Below are positions 30,480-41,000 of a stretch of DNA of 64,000 nt, in pieces; position 1 is the stretch's first letter, and each line of letters opens with the position of its first letter. The position numbers and the translations under genes are program-made. The notes under the pieces were generated by a model. It worked only from the letters and a program-made list of their open reading frames with translations. It was not told the DNA's origin and did no database searches. Source of the stretch: Agapetus fuscipes (lineage: Eukaryota > Arthropoda > Insecta > Trichoptera > Glossosomatidae); the NCBI GenBank assembly GCA_951799405.1, contig OX637344.1, positions 16,554,001 to 16,618,000 on the forward strand. Reading direction: 5' to 3'.

Positions 30480-31420
30480 TCGATATTTTTTTAATATATT
30501 GTGAAATATCACGTCAAAGGCGCTTACAATATTTGATTTTATTCAGTAGAGTATGCCAGTTTTAATGTAATTACAGTTACCTCGTCAAAACAGTGGATCA
30601 AACGTCATTAATCTTCTGTTACTTCTTTTATTACTTGACGTTTCGTTGTTGTCCAATCCAAACGTCCAACTAAAATTATCAGGAGACACTGTTGTTGTGC
30701 GGTGATCAAAAATGATCTTAAGGTTATAAAATGACTTCTGCAATAACGGTTTGTCGAATATCCGAAGTTTAAATTAATTTTAATTTGTACGTAGGGAAGT
30801 TGCAGTGGTAGGGAAAACGGTTGAAATAATATGGTTGTGTAGAGTACAATTCAAGGATCACAACCATATATTTTTTAAGTAGTAAAAATAAAGATATCAT
30901 TGATAATTTTGAAAAATAAAATGCGGAGAATTTACAAACCGCCAAAAAGGCAATGTAAACGGTTAGGGACGTGTGTCGTCATTTTGACGACAAACGTCGC
31001 TGTCAAACCGACTACCTGGGCCATTTGACACCTAAACTCCGAAGATCTGACGTCATATCCGCCCGAATAAAGCAATGACCTGTTTTAGCGGAAATGGAAA
31101 ATACGCGAATTTTAGAGAGCTATAATTTAAAAACTAAGGCACATATAATTTTTTTAAAAACGCAAATGCATTTAAAAAAATATAGCCTACTATTTTATGA
31201 AATAAAATAAAAAAGTGCAAATACCCTATTTCAGTTTGAATTCAATCCTTTTATTTTCTTTCAATGGTTCTTATGCTTGATATTTTCTCAGCTCTTGGTC
31301 TCCGCAGGTCAAGCCTGACGTGATTCGAACCGAACATGCCAGTGCTGTCATTCTTTATTTTAACTATGAATTCATTGGTATTTCTCTTGATTTCGATCGC
31401 AGTTATTTTACAAGTAGAAT
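30480..31420. other. AT-rich sequence with a degenerate hammerhead-like remnant
   Basis: At 30638-30690 the minus strand reads CTCCTGATAATTTTAGTTGG ... CAACAACGAAACGTC. The GAAAC side is intact but CUGANGA has become CUGAUAA. No genes are visible. Confidence 0.4.
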
Positions 31421-31424
31421 ATGA

Positions 31425-31525
31425 ATTTACACCTCTGCGGCACCCTTCCAGGGTGACATAGACCCCCAAGACTCACAAGAATTGGGGAGCCTCCCGCACA
31501 GGATTCCTTAAAAAAAAAAAAAAAC
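31425..31525 (+). mobile_element. LINE-J 3' end fragment
   Basis: 'cacctctgcggcacccttccagggtgacat' then 'ttggggagcctcccgcacag' and an A-run from 31511. Matches 14390-14480. Confidence 0.7.
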
Positions 31526-31529
31526 ATTA

Positions 31530-33160
31530 ATCTTTTTTTGAGATTTTAGTCGTAATTTTTTAACGCGAGTAATTTTAAATTTACTGAGATAGACGGCGGT
31601 AGCAAAGAAGATATTTTATATTCGTTTAAAGATTGAAGCTTCGTCAGTACCCCGAGTGTAAAAAAAAGCGTAAATCTCACCTTGATTGCGTAAGCCAAGA
31701 ATGTATGGAATATGTAAAGGCACGGTTAGAGAGTGATTTAGCTTCAATAGGTTTTTTTGTATTTTGTGTTGAGCTTACTCAATGTTTTGGGGTACAGGAG
31801 ACTGGAGAGACGTGTAAATAAATATTGGATAAACTGTTTACTTTACGTAATGAATAATGATAAAATAATCCATTTTCGACAGCGCTACAGAATGAGTTTT
31901 TTAAAATTGTACTCTGTACACCCCGAGTATACAATCATTGAGGTATAATTTAAGTGGACCCGAAACTGGCTTACAGCATTGAAACACACTGTGGGGCATA
32001 GCTGTCAGCCGGACCTATCAAACACAACAGAATATATGGATACCTCAAAGGTTAAACTAAATAAGTGACGTGTTAACGATGACATGGACGATAGAAAACA
32101 AAATGTAAAAATCCAGTAGTTTCGAAGCTTTTTATGAGCACTTCTTTAATATTAGTTCAGTTACTATAAGAAGATAATCACAGTAATGGGTTTTATCCAC
32201 GATTTCTCAAATAAATGTATCAGCGGTTATTTACTTTTACCTGGCGGTATATTAATTATGCTTCATAGGGTTTAATGGTTCACACAGTGATAGTCCATTG
32301 AATATTTTTACAGTAAGTAACTCAAAAATCAATCATATTTTTTTGAACTTAAACATACAGTTTTGTTCTTAATTTAGTTCAATTTTTAATTAATTTGACT
32401 GCTCCCAAAGATGCTTTAAAGACCCCAAAAGCGTTAAAGCCTTGAGAAAAATAAAAAAAAGTAAATTAAAACTGTGTGTTTTGCAAGTACACAAGCAAGA
32501 CCCAGTACTGTAAGGCTATATGGACCTTTGGTAAAGACACATGAATTTTTCAACCCAGCAGTTCTTTAAAATTAAATTATATTTTTTATAGGGCTCCAAC
32601 GGGAAACCAGCCCCCGATTTTTAAATTTGTAATGCTTTAATTGAGTAATGCCGACAATCAGAACAAAAATCTTGCATCTGTCACACTTGCTTGATAACAG
32701 TGAAGTCCTTCTTGGAGCATCTTCGTTCTCTTTCTAACTTAAGAAGATTTGTGTTGAGGTAGGTTGAAAAAGATATAGCTTCCAATTGCGGTCAAATAGC
32801 TTCAGATCCACTAAATTATACTTCAATGAATGAATCATTGCGTAAAATTCCATCGATCGTACAAATTTAAAAACCAAAATGTATGAAAGCTAAATCCCTC
32901 ACTGAGGGTGCTTTTTTATCTCACATATATTTTTACGTTAACGCGATTGCGGGGAGTTTACGCGGTGTTTTGTACTCGGGGTACAGGTCTAAAATTAGTC
33001 GAGTCGAAGCAAATGTTGGACGCTACTTTTTTACACAAAGTAGAGACGCAAATATTTGCTTTCTGAGATCACTAATTATGAAAACATTTAAAAGAAGATT
33101 ACCGTGAAAATGCTCTAGTTTTCATATAAGCATAAGAAAATGTATACAATAGCACTTATC
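31530..33160. other. AT-rich sequence with weak repeats
   Basis: 31625-31810 resembles 47925-48110 ('accccgagtgtaa', 'gcgtaaatctc', 'gagagtgatttag'). A SINE-B fragment (-) lies at 32490-32562. 32879-32990 resembles 3350-3470. No coding region is supported. Confidence 0.4.
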
Positions 33161-33239
33161 GGCTCGTAGTTTAGTGGTTAATGCTGGAACTCGTGATTGG
33201 AAGGCACAAAGTGAAAAAACATATTTAAAACCAAAGAAA

Positions 33240-33720
33240 TAATACGTATTTTTTCCCCATTGAAACCATGCAGTCTACTTTTAACCATATTACTCCATTG
33301 TTGAAAAAACTGCATTGGCTTCGTTTTCCGGAGAGGGTGGTCTACCGTGTTTGTCTGATGGTTTACAAAGCTGTCAATGGTATGGCTCCTTCATACTTGT
33401 CTGACATGTTCTCACGTGTTGAGATAGATTTGAGACGCCAAACTCTCAGATCTGCGGAGTGTGGGGTGGTTGACTTAGTCCAGCCGTCACGTCAGACACG
33501 CACTAATTTTGGGGACCGTGCTTTCCGGTTTGCGGGCCCAATGGAGTGGAACAGACTACCACCTAATGTGAGGAAGGCAGAAACTGTTGGTGTCTTTAAA
33601 GGAGCACTAAAGACGCATCATTACAAAAAATCTTATCCGTGATTTGAGAGGGCCCTTGAGGTGTGACACACACAAAAACGGCGCTCTTTTATTATGTGTA
33701 CCTTATAAATAAATTACCCT
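33240..33720 (+). pseudogene. L2/CR1-like LINE reverse-transcriptase C-terminus and 3' end
   Basis: 124 residues at 33268-33642: ITPLLKKLHWLRFPERVVYR, then YKAVNGMAPSYLSDMFSR, SRQTRTNFGDRAFRFAGPME WNRLPPNVR and FKGALKTHHYKK. This matches the well-known L2/CR1-type tail 'ITP.LK.LHWL....R..YK....YK...G.APSYL' and 'R....GDRAF..A.P..WN.LP..'. The RT palm is missing. After the stop, cttgaggtgtgacacacac and aaataaatta match SINE-B. Part of the 5' flank ('tacgtattttttccccattg') recurs at 54535-54575. Confidence 0.85.
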
Positions 33721-33804
33721 TGAATATATATTATACTTTATTATCATTTCTGCCTCATTTTAAACGGGAAACCGATGGAAACCGGCTTGTATGGCACCCT
33801 TCTC

Positions 33805-34350
33805 CACTGGTCTGTTCGATTCCCAGCGGAGTACAAAACAATCCTTAATTTTTTAAATATGCTCTTGACTGGATTTAAAAATGAATAGGCCTTAGGCGTC
33901 ACCAATGAAGAAGTCCTTCAACGAATGCGCACTACAAAGGAGCTCCTGCCTACCATTAAGCAGAGAAAGCTTATGTACCTACTTCGGTCACATTATGAGA
34001 AATGAGAAGTACTGTCTCCTTCATCTTATCATACAGGGTAAGATTGAGGGGAGAAGACCTCAGGGACGCTGAAGGACATCCTGGCTGAAAAACCTGCGAC
34101 AGTGGTTCGGCAGAAGCATCAAGTCCCTGTTTCGAGCCGCAAAATAGCCATGATGATCACCGATCTTCGATAGAAGTGGCACAAAAAAAGAAGAAGAAGA
34201 AGGCCTTTAACAAAGACCGGATACCGTTCAGTCTTACAGCAATTGGGTTTTGTTTGAGAATTGACGCTTTCTAAAGCTAGTAGAGGTCTCTTGAGGTGTG
34301 ATACACACGAAAATAGCGCTCACCAAAAAAATTATAATAAAATTATTATT
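33805..34350 (+). mobile_element. SINE-B interrupted by a (GAA)n-tailed LINE
   Basis: SINE-B head end and body (ttcgattcccagcggagtac, atgctcttgactgg) lie at 33805-33886. SINE-B resumes at 34201 (ggcctttaacaaagaccgga) and runs to its tail at 34350. AGGCCTT flanks the insert at 33887-33893 and 34201-34207, a target-site duplication. Confidence 0.75.
33894..34200 (+). pseudogene. Decayed LINE RT C-terminus with (GAA)n tail
   Basis: Broken frames give VTNEEVLQRMRTTKELLPTI KQRKLMYL, then a frameshift to GKIEGRRPQGR-like sequence, then KNLRQWFGRSIKSLFRAAK. This is the pattern '..NE.VL.R........I..RKL.YLGH..R...Y.L....I.GKI.G.R..GR....WL.NLR' known from insect LINEs. It ends in agaagaagaaga. Stops and indels show it is dead. 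Confidence 0.65.
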
Positions 34351-34935
34351 ATTATTTACAATTTTAATTGTATCGTGAAATTTTTGCTGATATGAAGTAT
34401 TTTACTAATATTATTGTGAAATATTATATAAAGCGTCCAATAGTAATCTGTTTTTAATAATAAAAAATATAAAAAATGGTGCCTCCATTAATTATTACAA
34501 AGCATTAAAAATTAACAACAGTTTTTCGGGAAATGCGAAAGAAATACACGTTTTCTTAATAATAATACATGTTTGCAAATTTCTTCATCTTGTTAAGTTA
34601 AATTATATTAAGTTAAATTATTTCGTTTTAATAAAATGTACAAATTGCCTACTAAGTTTACGCGTGACTAATTTTTAATTTATACGTAAAATGTTTTTTT
34701 TTTAAATTTTTGTGGGACGTCATATGATAGAAAAATGTATTTATAAAATTCAATCATATGCTAGCTCGGATTCTACACCTGCAGAATGTGATAAAAATTG
34801 CGATTAAAAATTAAATAAAAGCTTTTAAAGTAAATTGCTTTTCATAGTGGTATAAGTCCTATCTATTTTGTTTTCAAAACTAATTTATGGTCTTAGTAAA
34901 AGAGTAAGAGTAATGAAAAAAAATAATCATGTTTA
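34350..34935. other. AT-rich intergenic sequence, nothing recognised
   Basis: No coding or repeat signal is seen. Confidence 0.5.
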
Positions 34936-34939
34936 TTAT

Positions 34940-35180
34940 AATTATTGGTATGAGGCTGACCTTCCATACTGTAAAAAATAGTTCACTTTGCCAATGTCGC
35001 CCCTGTTTAAGGGAAGATTGGCAAACGTTCCAGGGCTTATGTTCATTTGAGATTTGGATTTTAATTTGTAAGTACACATTCAGCATTTGTTAGCGCGAAC
35101 TTACACGTGTTTGTTTGTGGGTATGCATTTGATATGAGCTTTGAATGTTAATATATCTTTGCAACTTAGATTAAAGATTA
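34940..35180 (+). repeat. REP-A copy (+)
   Basis: From 'ttggtatgaggctgacc' to 'tttgcaacttagattaaag'. The first ~16 bases of the head are missing. Confidence 0.8.
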
Positions 35181-35194
35181 AAGAGTTTATAGAT

Positions 35195-35545
35195 TGACCG
35201 GTCCGTAGTCTAGTGGTAGCACTTTGGATTCTTAAATGGAAGGTTGTGGGTTCGAATCCCGGCGGAGAACAAAAAGTTTACAAGGATAAAAGAAAACAGC
35301 TTTTTTTCAATTACGTGAGTATATATATTTCTCGTATTAATTGAACTACCTGACGATGCAAACGGATGTTTGCGAAACCGGTTGTGGTATAAAAATATAT
35401 ATACTCACGTAATCGAAAACAAAGCTGTTTTTCTTTTATCCTTAATGATGGAACGATTACAAAGTTAATGCCTCTACAATCAATAAAAAGTATACAATTT
35501 ACATTATCAAATTTGCTCTTCGCTGGGTTGAAAAATTCATATCAC
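35195..35545 (+). mobile_element. SINE-B split by a palindromic PLE-derived insertion
   Basis: SINE-B head (ggtccgtagtctagtggtag, then gggttcgaatcccggcgg) is at 35197-35270. Its body (aaatttgctcttcgctgggt tgaaaaattcat) resumes at about 35508. The 230 bases between are the PLE piece described separately. Confidence 0.75.
35282..35443. mobile_element. Palindromic PLE-type piece with hammerhead core
   Basis: Arms of about 47-50 bp (aaggataaaagaaaacagct ... and its complement ending at 35443) enclose CTGACGA (35350-35356), stem II tgcaaac-ggat-gtttgc, and GAAA (35374-35377), then CCGG...GG and UA. That is a full hammerhead core with a short stem III. The following 'atgcctctacaatca(a/g)taaaa' is shared with the PLE-like piece at 53420-53445. 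Confidence 0.7.
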
Positions 35546-35559
35546 ATCACCCACATCAT

Positions 35560-35628
35560 CATTCACATCAAGAACCATTTTTTTTTACATTATGGGTGGT
35601 CAGCCTCATACCAACCTATAAGTCAAGG
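35560..35628 (-). repeat. REP-A head fragment (-)
   Basis: 'tgggtggtcagcctcataccaacctataagtcaagga' with the preceding 'accattttttttta'. The body is absent. Confidence 0.7.
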
Positions 35629-35939
35629 AATAACCAATGACCGGTTTTATTAGAATTTTGAAAGTGCTATAAGTGTGGTAGAATTCAAGCAATGTTTTTA
35701 TTTCCAAAATGATAAATTCCTTCAGGAAAAGCGTATTCTTTTACCACAAAAGCGAGACCGTGATTTGATAATTTCATAAGTGGACGAGGACCTCCTTCAA
35801 AGTTATTTAATAACAGAAACAAAATATCATTTGCGAGAGTCACATTTTTATTTAATCAATCACAATCTTGAAAGCGAAACTTGAGACATTTTATGTTTTG
35901 ATATTTTTACAATATGAAAAGAAAATATGTATCATTTTA

Positions 35940-36140
35940 CTTACCTGCCCCTCCTGTTTCAAGGAAGGTCAGCAAATATATATATTATGTTCATATGAGG
36001 CTTGGATTTGAATTTATAAGTACACATGCAACATTTGTAAGCGCAAACTTGCACATGCATGTTTGTGAGCATGCATTTAAAATATAAATTTTAAATGTTA
36101 ATATATCTTTGCAACTTAGATTATAAATTATAGATCACCT
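35940..36140 (+). repeat. Diverged REP-A copy (+)
   Basis: 'cccctcctgtttcaaggaaggtcagc' to 'tttgcaacttagattataa'. The head is missing. Confidence 0.7.
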
Positions 36141-36534
36141 TATTTGAACTATAGATTATCTGTCTCACCATTCAAGGTGCTTTAGATTGTCAAAATTTTA
36201 TCCTTTATTTTCGACATAGCCAAAATCGACTAACATTACAGATACATCTCCATTTCTTTTTTTTCTTGCTATTTTTTTTTCATTTCATTCAGAGCAATAT
36301 TGTTAACACAAATTTCTCTTTAATCATAGAAATAATAAGAACTTATAATTTTCAACGTCTAGTATTTTGATTTGGCAATGTTTCTAACTGTTCTTGACTC
36401 TAAGAAAGTCTTTCGCTTTTTTGACGGATGGAGCATTGTATTCTCTGATGTTGTATAAAGACAACTACTTAGCGTTCATCACGCATGCGTGATATGTTCA
36501 GATTTTTGTCTTTAAAATTGCACTTGTTTGTCAG

Positions 36535-36835
36535 CAAAGTGCTTTTGGCCATTCCATTCATCCGATATTTCAGATGTTTGGTCCATCCATACCTTTTCCG
36601 GTCTTCCTCTACAGTCTACCACGACATCCATATATATTTGTAACATAATATACTCGCACTTTCTTCGTCAGTCTTTCATCATTCATTCTCTCCATATGTC
36701 CAAACCATCTTAGCAAACTTCTTTAAATCTTCACTTTCACACCTTCTCTTGCACCAAATTCTTCTCTTACAAAATCATTCCTCACCCTATCACTCAGTTG
36801 TTTCCTAAACATACTTCTTAGAAAGTCCGTTTCAT
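36535..36835 (-). pseudogene. LINE-A fragment (-)
   Basis: The minus strand gives VKIKEVC-like then RWFGHMERMNDERLTKKVR and RKGMDQ...NEWNG, with several frame breaks. Upstream 'aggaaacaactgagtgatag' and 'gaatgattttgtaagagaag' fit the longer LINE ORF at 43670-43700. Confidence 0.65.
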
Positions 36836-37257
36836 AAATATAAAATTATGTCAGTTATGTGTACGACAACACTTTGGACGAGTTGAATATTGTTATTAAG
36901 CGAACTTTACGTTTTTTTAGCGTCACGAGATTATATTAATGCAAAAATGCCACGCATGCGTGATCGTTTGTGGACGGTTCAAGCTATAAGACGCCTCACA
37001 CACACACACAAACACATTTCTCCTTTATTATGATAGATTTCTCTTTAATAGTTGTTTGCGAACTTCTACAATGTTCCAAAAAATAGCACTGATTACTCCA
37101 ATTTGCCAAAATTTTGCTAACTTTTACATACAATAGAAAGCTTTTAATGCCGATTGTCAGATTTATTTTGTGAATTCACGTACAGCATGTCAAAGTGCAA
37201 ACATGCACGTGCCTGCTTGCGTACGTGCAAACGTCAAAATATTATCTTGAATGGGTT

Positions 37258-37372
37258 GAGCTATACGTCTTTACCAAAGGTCCATCCAGCCTTTAAACTA
37301 GAGGGTCATGCTTGTGTTATTGACGCTTCCTATGGCGCGACCAAACATGCCGAGGGGTCTTGAGGTGAAACG
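37258..37372 (+). mobile_element. SINE-B 3' half fragment
   Basis: 'ctttaccaaaggtccatccagcct' to 'ggggtcttgaggtga'. It abuts an inverted SINE-G. Confidence 0.6.
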
Positions 37373-37374
37373 CA

Positions 37375-37690
37375 ACTAAAAAAAAAAAACGCAACGAAGC
37401 TACACATATGGCGTAACTTCTTGCCGCGTTATCCCCAAAGGGTTTCGCATGTGGCGAGTGGAAACTATTTATATTTACAGGTAAGGGGGCCGACCTTCCG
37501 CCAACCACTTCAGTTGAAGTGGGGGTTTCTTAACTCCCGAGGGTGCTGGTACTCATTTATTGTGAAGGCTGAGTAAGCCTTGCCGGTGTATTTTTGGGGT
37601 TTGAAATAAACACCGATACGGGAAATCATTTCTGACACCCTCGGTGGGATTCGAACCCGAGCTCACGGCATGTAATGCAAGCATTTTACT
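37375..37690 (-). mobile_element. SINE-G (-), nearly full
   Basis: From the 3' end (acgcaacgaagctacacata) through 'tcagttgaagtgggggtttc' to the B box (ggattcgaaccc, complement) at 37646. The A-box half is damaged. Confidence 0.75.
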
Positions 37691-37702
37691 AACTGTTGTT
37701 GT

Positions 37703-37785
37703 AACTGTCTGTTGAAAGTGCATATAATGTGAATCTTTAATGTTACATATATTTTGCAACTTGCATTTGATTAGATTAGATTAGT
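37703..37785 (+). repeat. REP-A 3' fragment (+)
   Basis: 'gtgcatataatgtgaatctttaatgttacatat' then (TTAGA)n. Confidence 0.65.
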
Positions 37786-37925
37786 ATTTGAAAAAGAGAA
37801 AAAAATATTTTTCGTCAAAATAGAAGCGGTGGGATTTTTGAAAATCCCTTCTTGGATTGAATTGAGACCTTTTTGAAATCTGGGATTTTTTTTTTCTCAA
37901 TGTAAATTAAAAAAAAAAACTATTT

Positions 37926-38199
37926 CTAATCTAATCTAATCTAATCTAAGCTGCAAAAGATATATAAATCATTTAAGATTTATATTAAATGCATTCCCAC
38001 AAGCAGATATGTATAATTTCGCGCTAACACATGCCGCATGTGGACCTACAATATAAAAACCCAAACTCAAATGAACATAAGCCTTGCAACTCTTGCCGTC
38101 CTTCCCTGAAACAGGGGTGACATTGGCAAAGTGAACCAATTTTTTTACAGTATGGGTGGTCAGCCGCATAACAACCTATAGGCTATAAGTCAAGGATTT
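37926..38199 (-). repeat. REP-A copy (-), complete
   Basis: From (TCTAA)4 at 37926 to 'taagtcaagga', including 'gcctatagg' duplicated in the head ('cctataggctataagtcaagg'). Confidence 0.85.
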
Positions 38200-38271
38200 C
38201 CAAGTGTAAAATGTTTTTACATTTCACAATTTCCGATTGTACCTAAAATAAGTACACATCTCTAGAACATT

Positions 38272-38380
38272 TTTTTTTTAGAAATCCTGTGCGGGAGACT
38301 CCCTAGATTTCAGAGACTCTAGGGGTCTACGACAAAGTTGTCGTAGACCCCTAGAGTCTTTGCAGAGGTGTCGATTTATT
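38272..38380 (-). mobile_element. LINE-J end with a perfect hairpin
   Basis: The complement of the LINE-J terminus (gaaatcctgtgcgggagact) leads into agactctaggggtctacgac aa (38314-38335), which is repeated perfectly inverted at 38338-38359 with a 2-base spacer. Confidence 0.7.
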
Positions 38381-38395
38381 TATTGAACAATAGTT

Positions 38396-38645
38396 GCTCC
38401 TTGACTGATAGGTTGGTATGAGGCTGACCCCCTGGCTGTAAAAAAATGTTCACTTTTGCCAATGCCACCCCGGTTTCAGGGAAAGGCGGCAGGAGTTGCA
38501 AGGTTTATGTTCATGTGAGGTTTTTTTTTTATTTGTATGCACTCATGCAGAATGTGAAGGCGTGAACCTAAATATGCCTGTATGTGGGAATGCATTTAAC
38601 ATGCGCCTTCAATGCTAACATATCTTTGCAGCTTAGATTATAGAA
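38396..38645 (+). repeat. REP-A copy (+)
   Basis: 'ctccttgactgataggttgg' to 'tttgcagcttagattatag'. Same subgroup as 15938-16167. Confidence 0.8.
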
Positions 38646-39079
38646 TAAAAACGCTCGTAAGGAGGCGCCGTTTTCGGTTTGGTACAATTTTCGTACAACG
38701 CTTTATTTGATTGTAAACGTATAGTTTTATACACAAGGCCCAGGTTAAATTCTTTGGTCCTATTATCTTGTTAAATTTTACCCATAATTAATTAGTTTCT
38801 GACCCTGCCTCATAAAGGGATACCGCAATTATTATTTACATGGGTGAAAGCTGATCATAAAATAAGGCAGATCACAGTTTGCCTAGGTGTCATGTTTTTA
38901 AAAAAAAAAAAAGTTCTATGCTTAATATTCAACTTCCTGCCACCACATCTCCTCTCCTATCAATATTAGCTCCGCCCCAAAAATCACCATCTCCCTCCCA
39001 CACATCTACCTTGCCACCCCCTCCCTTACCGTTACCACTAATAGATCCCACTCCACTGTCGTAATTTTTAAGTTTAATT

Positions 39080-39345
39080 TTAGTAATTGTTAGTTACCCG
39101 AAGATGGAAGTGATTCCGAAAATATTTGTTACTTACTCAAAAAATCAATAAAAGTGGAATAAAACAAAGTTTTAATTAATTGTACATTGAAGCTTTCACG
39201 GCCGGTTCTTGTTGACACAAATACAGCATATCCTGTAAGAAGATCACAGCGACTAGCCAACCGCTGGTAATGCCCATCGGAGCAATGGGCGAAACTGTCC
39301 GGAAAGAATCAACCAGACCACGGCTACATAGCCCGAATAAAGTGA
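39080..39345 (+). mobile_element. PLE-like terminal pieces with two hammerhead-like motifs
   Basis: First motif: CCGAAGA (39098-39104), stem II ggaa/ttcc, GAAA (39118-39121). After 'tgtacattgaagctttcacggccgg' (shared with 44480-44505) comes a second, degenerate one: CTGGTAA (39264-39270), stem II gcccat/atgggc, GAAA (39291-39294), followed by CTGTCCGG. The element family is that of the large palindrome at 44511-44884. Confidence 0.55.
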
Positions 39346-39479
39346 TTGTGTCAATGTTTTAATTTCTTTTATTTTTTGATTCTTAATTAAAAAATAATGA
39401 ATTTCCACAGTGTTTCACAAAAATCTTTTGATTTTTTTTTTTGCAATTAATGCTGGTCAATATTATTGTTATTATTGTG

Positions 39480-39605
39480 AATAGAGTTGTGAATGAATGA
39501 ATAAAAGGCAAATGCAAGTTGAAAGATGATGTGAAAGTAAAGGTACAAAAGAATGTGACAAAATGGTTTGAACACATTGAAAGAAGGGATGATGGAAGGC
39601 TTACA
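39480..39605 (+). pseudogene. LINE fragment (+)
   Basis: 'aagttgaaagatgatgtgaaagtaaaggtacaaaag' (LKDDVKVKVQK) then 'gtttgaacacattgaaagaagg' matches the segment just before WFGHMERM in the LINE at 13490-14065. Confidence 0.65.
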
Positions 39606-39609
39606 AAGT

Positions 39610-39895
39610 GTATATACGGTTACGAACTATGAAATCAAAGTATCTACGCGCACCTGTACAATATGTAAGAATTTGTGTGTAGAACAATCTGGGAGTAGTC
39701 CACGATGGTGGTAGTGCATAGAACGGCGTTCTGGTGTGAGCGAGAAATCGAAGAATGATCTGGAATATTCGAGAAAGATCTCTAGAAATTGGGTCTTGTT
39801 TGAGAGTAGGCTTTTTTACAATTCCGAAGGTTTTTTTGAAGTTTGAATGCACATACAAACAGCGCTCACCAAATAAATCATCCTAATATTAATTT
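39610..39895 (+). repeat. LTR-like repeat fragment followed by a SINE-B 3' end
   Basis: 39617-39780 ('tacgaactatgaaatcaaagtatc', 'agaacaatctgggag', 'gatctggaatattcgag') is related to 53519-53680. 39785-39893 is SINE-B ('gaaattgggtcttgtttgag', 'gctcaccaaataaatcatc'). Confidence 0.55.
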
Positions 39896-40194
39896 ACTTA
39901 CTACTTTAGGCAAATCATGTTCTGGCCAGTTTAAGGAACTGCGCAGCCACATTTATACTATACAGGGTTGAACAAAAGTACCGGACGTTGTGTATGAATC
40001 CGTAATTCGGGCATCCGTTCTTAATTTCCGGTCGAGAATTATAGTGGTATTAAAATACACACCCTGTGAACATTAGATCTTTTTTTTTTCAGGAAAAATG
40101 ATTAACGAACTTTAATGCGATTGAAACAAAAACCAAAAATATTGTCTAAAAAGAGGTCACTCAAGAACTTTATACTTCCAGGATTTGAAGCAAA

Positions 40195-40260
40195 TCTAAT
40201 TGTCCTGAGGATGCCTTTTTAGGCGAAAACTGTTAGACATATTTAAAATAAAATAATAAA
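40195..40260 (+). mobile_element. Hammerhead-like core in a short PLE-like fragment
   Basis: CTGAGGA (40205-40211), stem II tgcc-ttttta-ggc, GAAA (40225-40228), then ACTG. The compact stem II resembles other motifs in the window. No PLE coding sequence is nearby. Confidence 0.5.
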
Positions 40261-40335
40261 AAAGGGAATTAAAACAGTATGTATATTTATTTGATTAATT
40301 ATGAAGCAAATCTCGTTTTTTTCGCAGCTCAAGAA

Positions 40336-41000
40336 GATGGCGGTCCGTAGTCTAGTTGTAACGCTGCGTACTCGTAAGTGGAAGGTCGTGGGTTCGATTC
40401 CTGGCGGAGCACAAAAAATGTACCATTTATATTTTCAAATATGTCGCTGTTATGGCCGCTCAAGTCGGTTAACTCGGTTAACTCGGACCAACGTATCGGT
40501 CGGATAACGTTGGTTCGAATCTCGCGACCATAACTTCGACCCTGGTTCAACAGATGCCGTTACATGCACACAAGCTTCTGCTTTCGCATGAAGACAACTG
40601 GCCAGGCAAAATAGGTTGGTGGATTGTATCCCTTTCCACAAATTTATTTAAAAAAAAAAACAAAAAATCTCTTCGCTGGGCTGAAAACTTCATATACTTT
40701 TACCAAAAACCAGTCACAAAAGGTCCATCCAGCCTTACAGCAACTGGGTCTTGCTTGAGAATTGGCGCTTTGTAGCGACGACGACCAAGCTCGTAAAAAG
40801 GTCGATAGCTCAATTGGTAGAATGCTTGCATTCCATGCCGAGAGCAAGGGTTCATAACCTGCAACCTACAGCAACTGGGTCTTGCTTGAGAATTGACGCT
40901 TTTTAAAGCGATGACCTAGCTCGCAGAGGTCTCTTGAGGTGTGATTCACACAAAAACAGCGCTCACCAAATAAATTATCCTAATATTATTATTATAGCAA
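40336..41000 (+). mobile_element. SINE-B with SINE-C inserted and a SINE-G head embedded
   Basis: SINE-B head at 40340-40410 (gtccgtagtctagttgtaac, gggttcgattcctggcgg). SINE-C occupies about 40441-40663. SINE-B body continues 'ctcttcgctgggctgaaaac' to 'accaagctcgtaaaaaggtc' at 40802, passes into a SINE-G head (gatagctcaattggtagaat, 40803-40855), and returns to the SINE-B 3' half at 40862-41000. The B-G junction is the same as at 42560 and 62360. Confidence 0.8.
40441..40663 (+). mobile_element. SINE-C (+) inside SINE-B
   Basis: 'atggccgctcaagtcggtta' (A-box side), 'cgttggttcgaatctcgcg' (B box), 'cgaccctggttcaacagatg', ending 'aaataggttggtggattg'. A short tandem (cggttaactcggttaactcgg) lies near the start. 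Confidence 0.75.
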
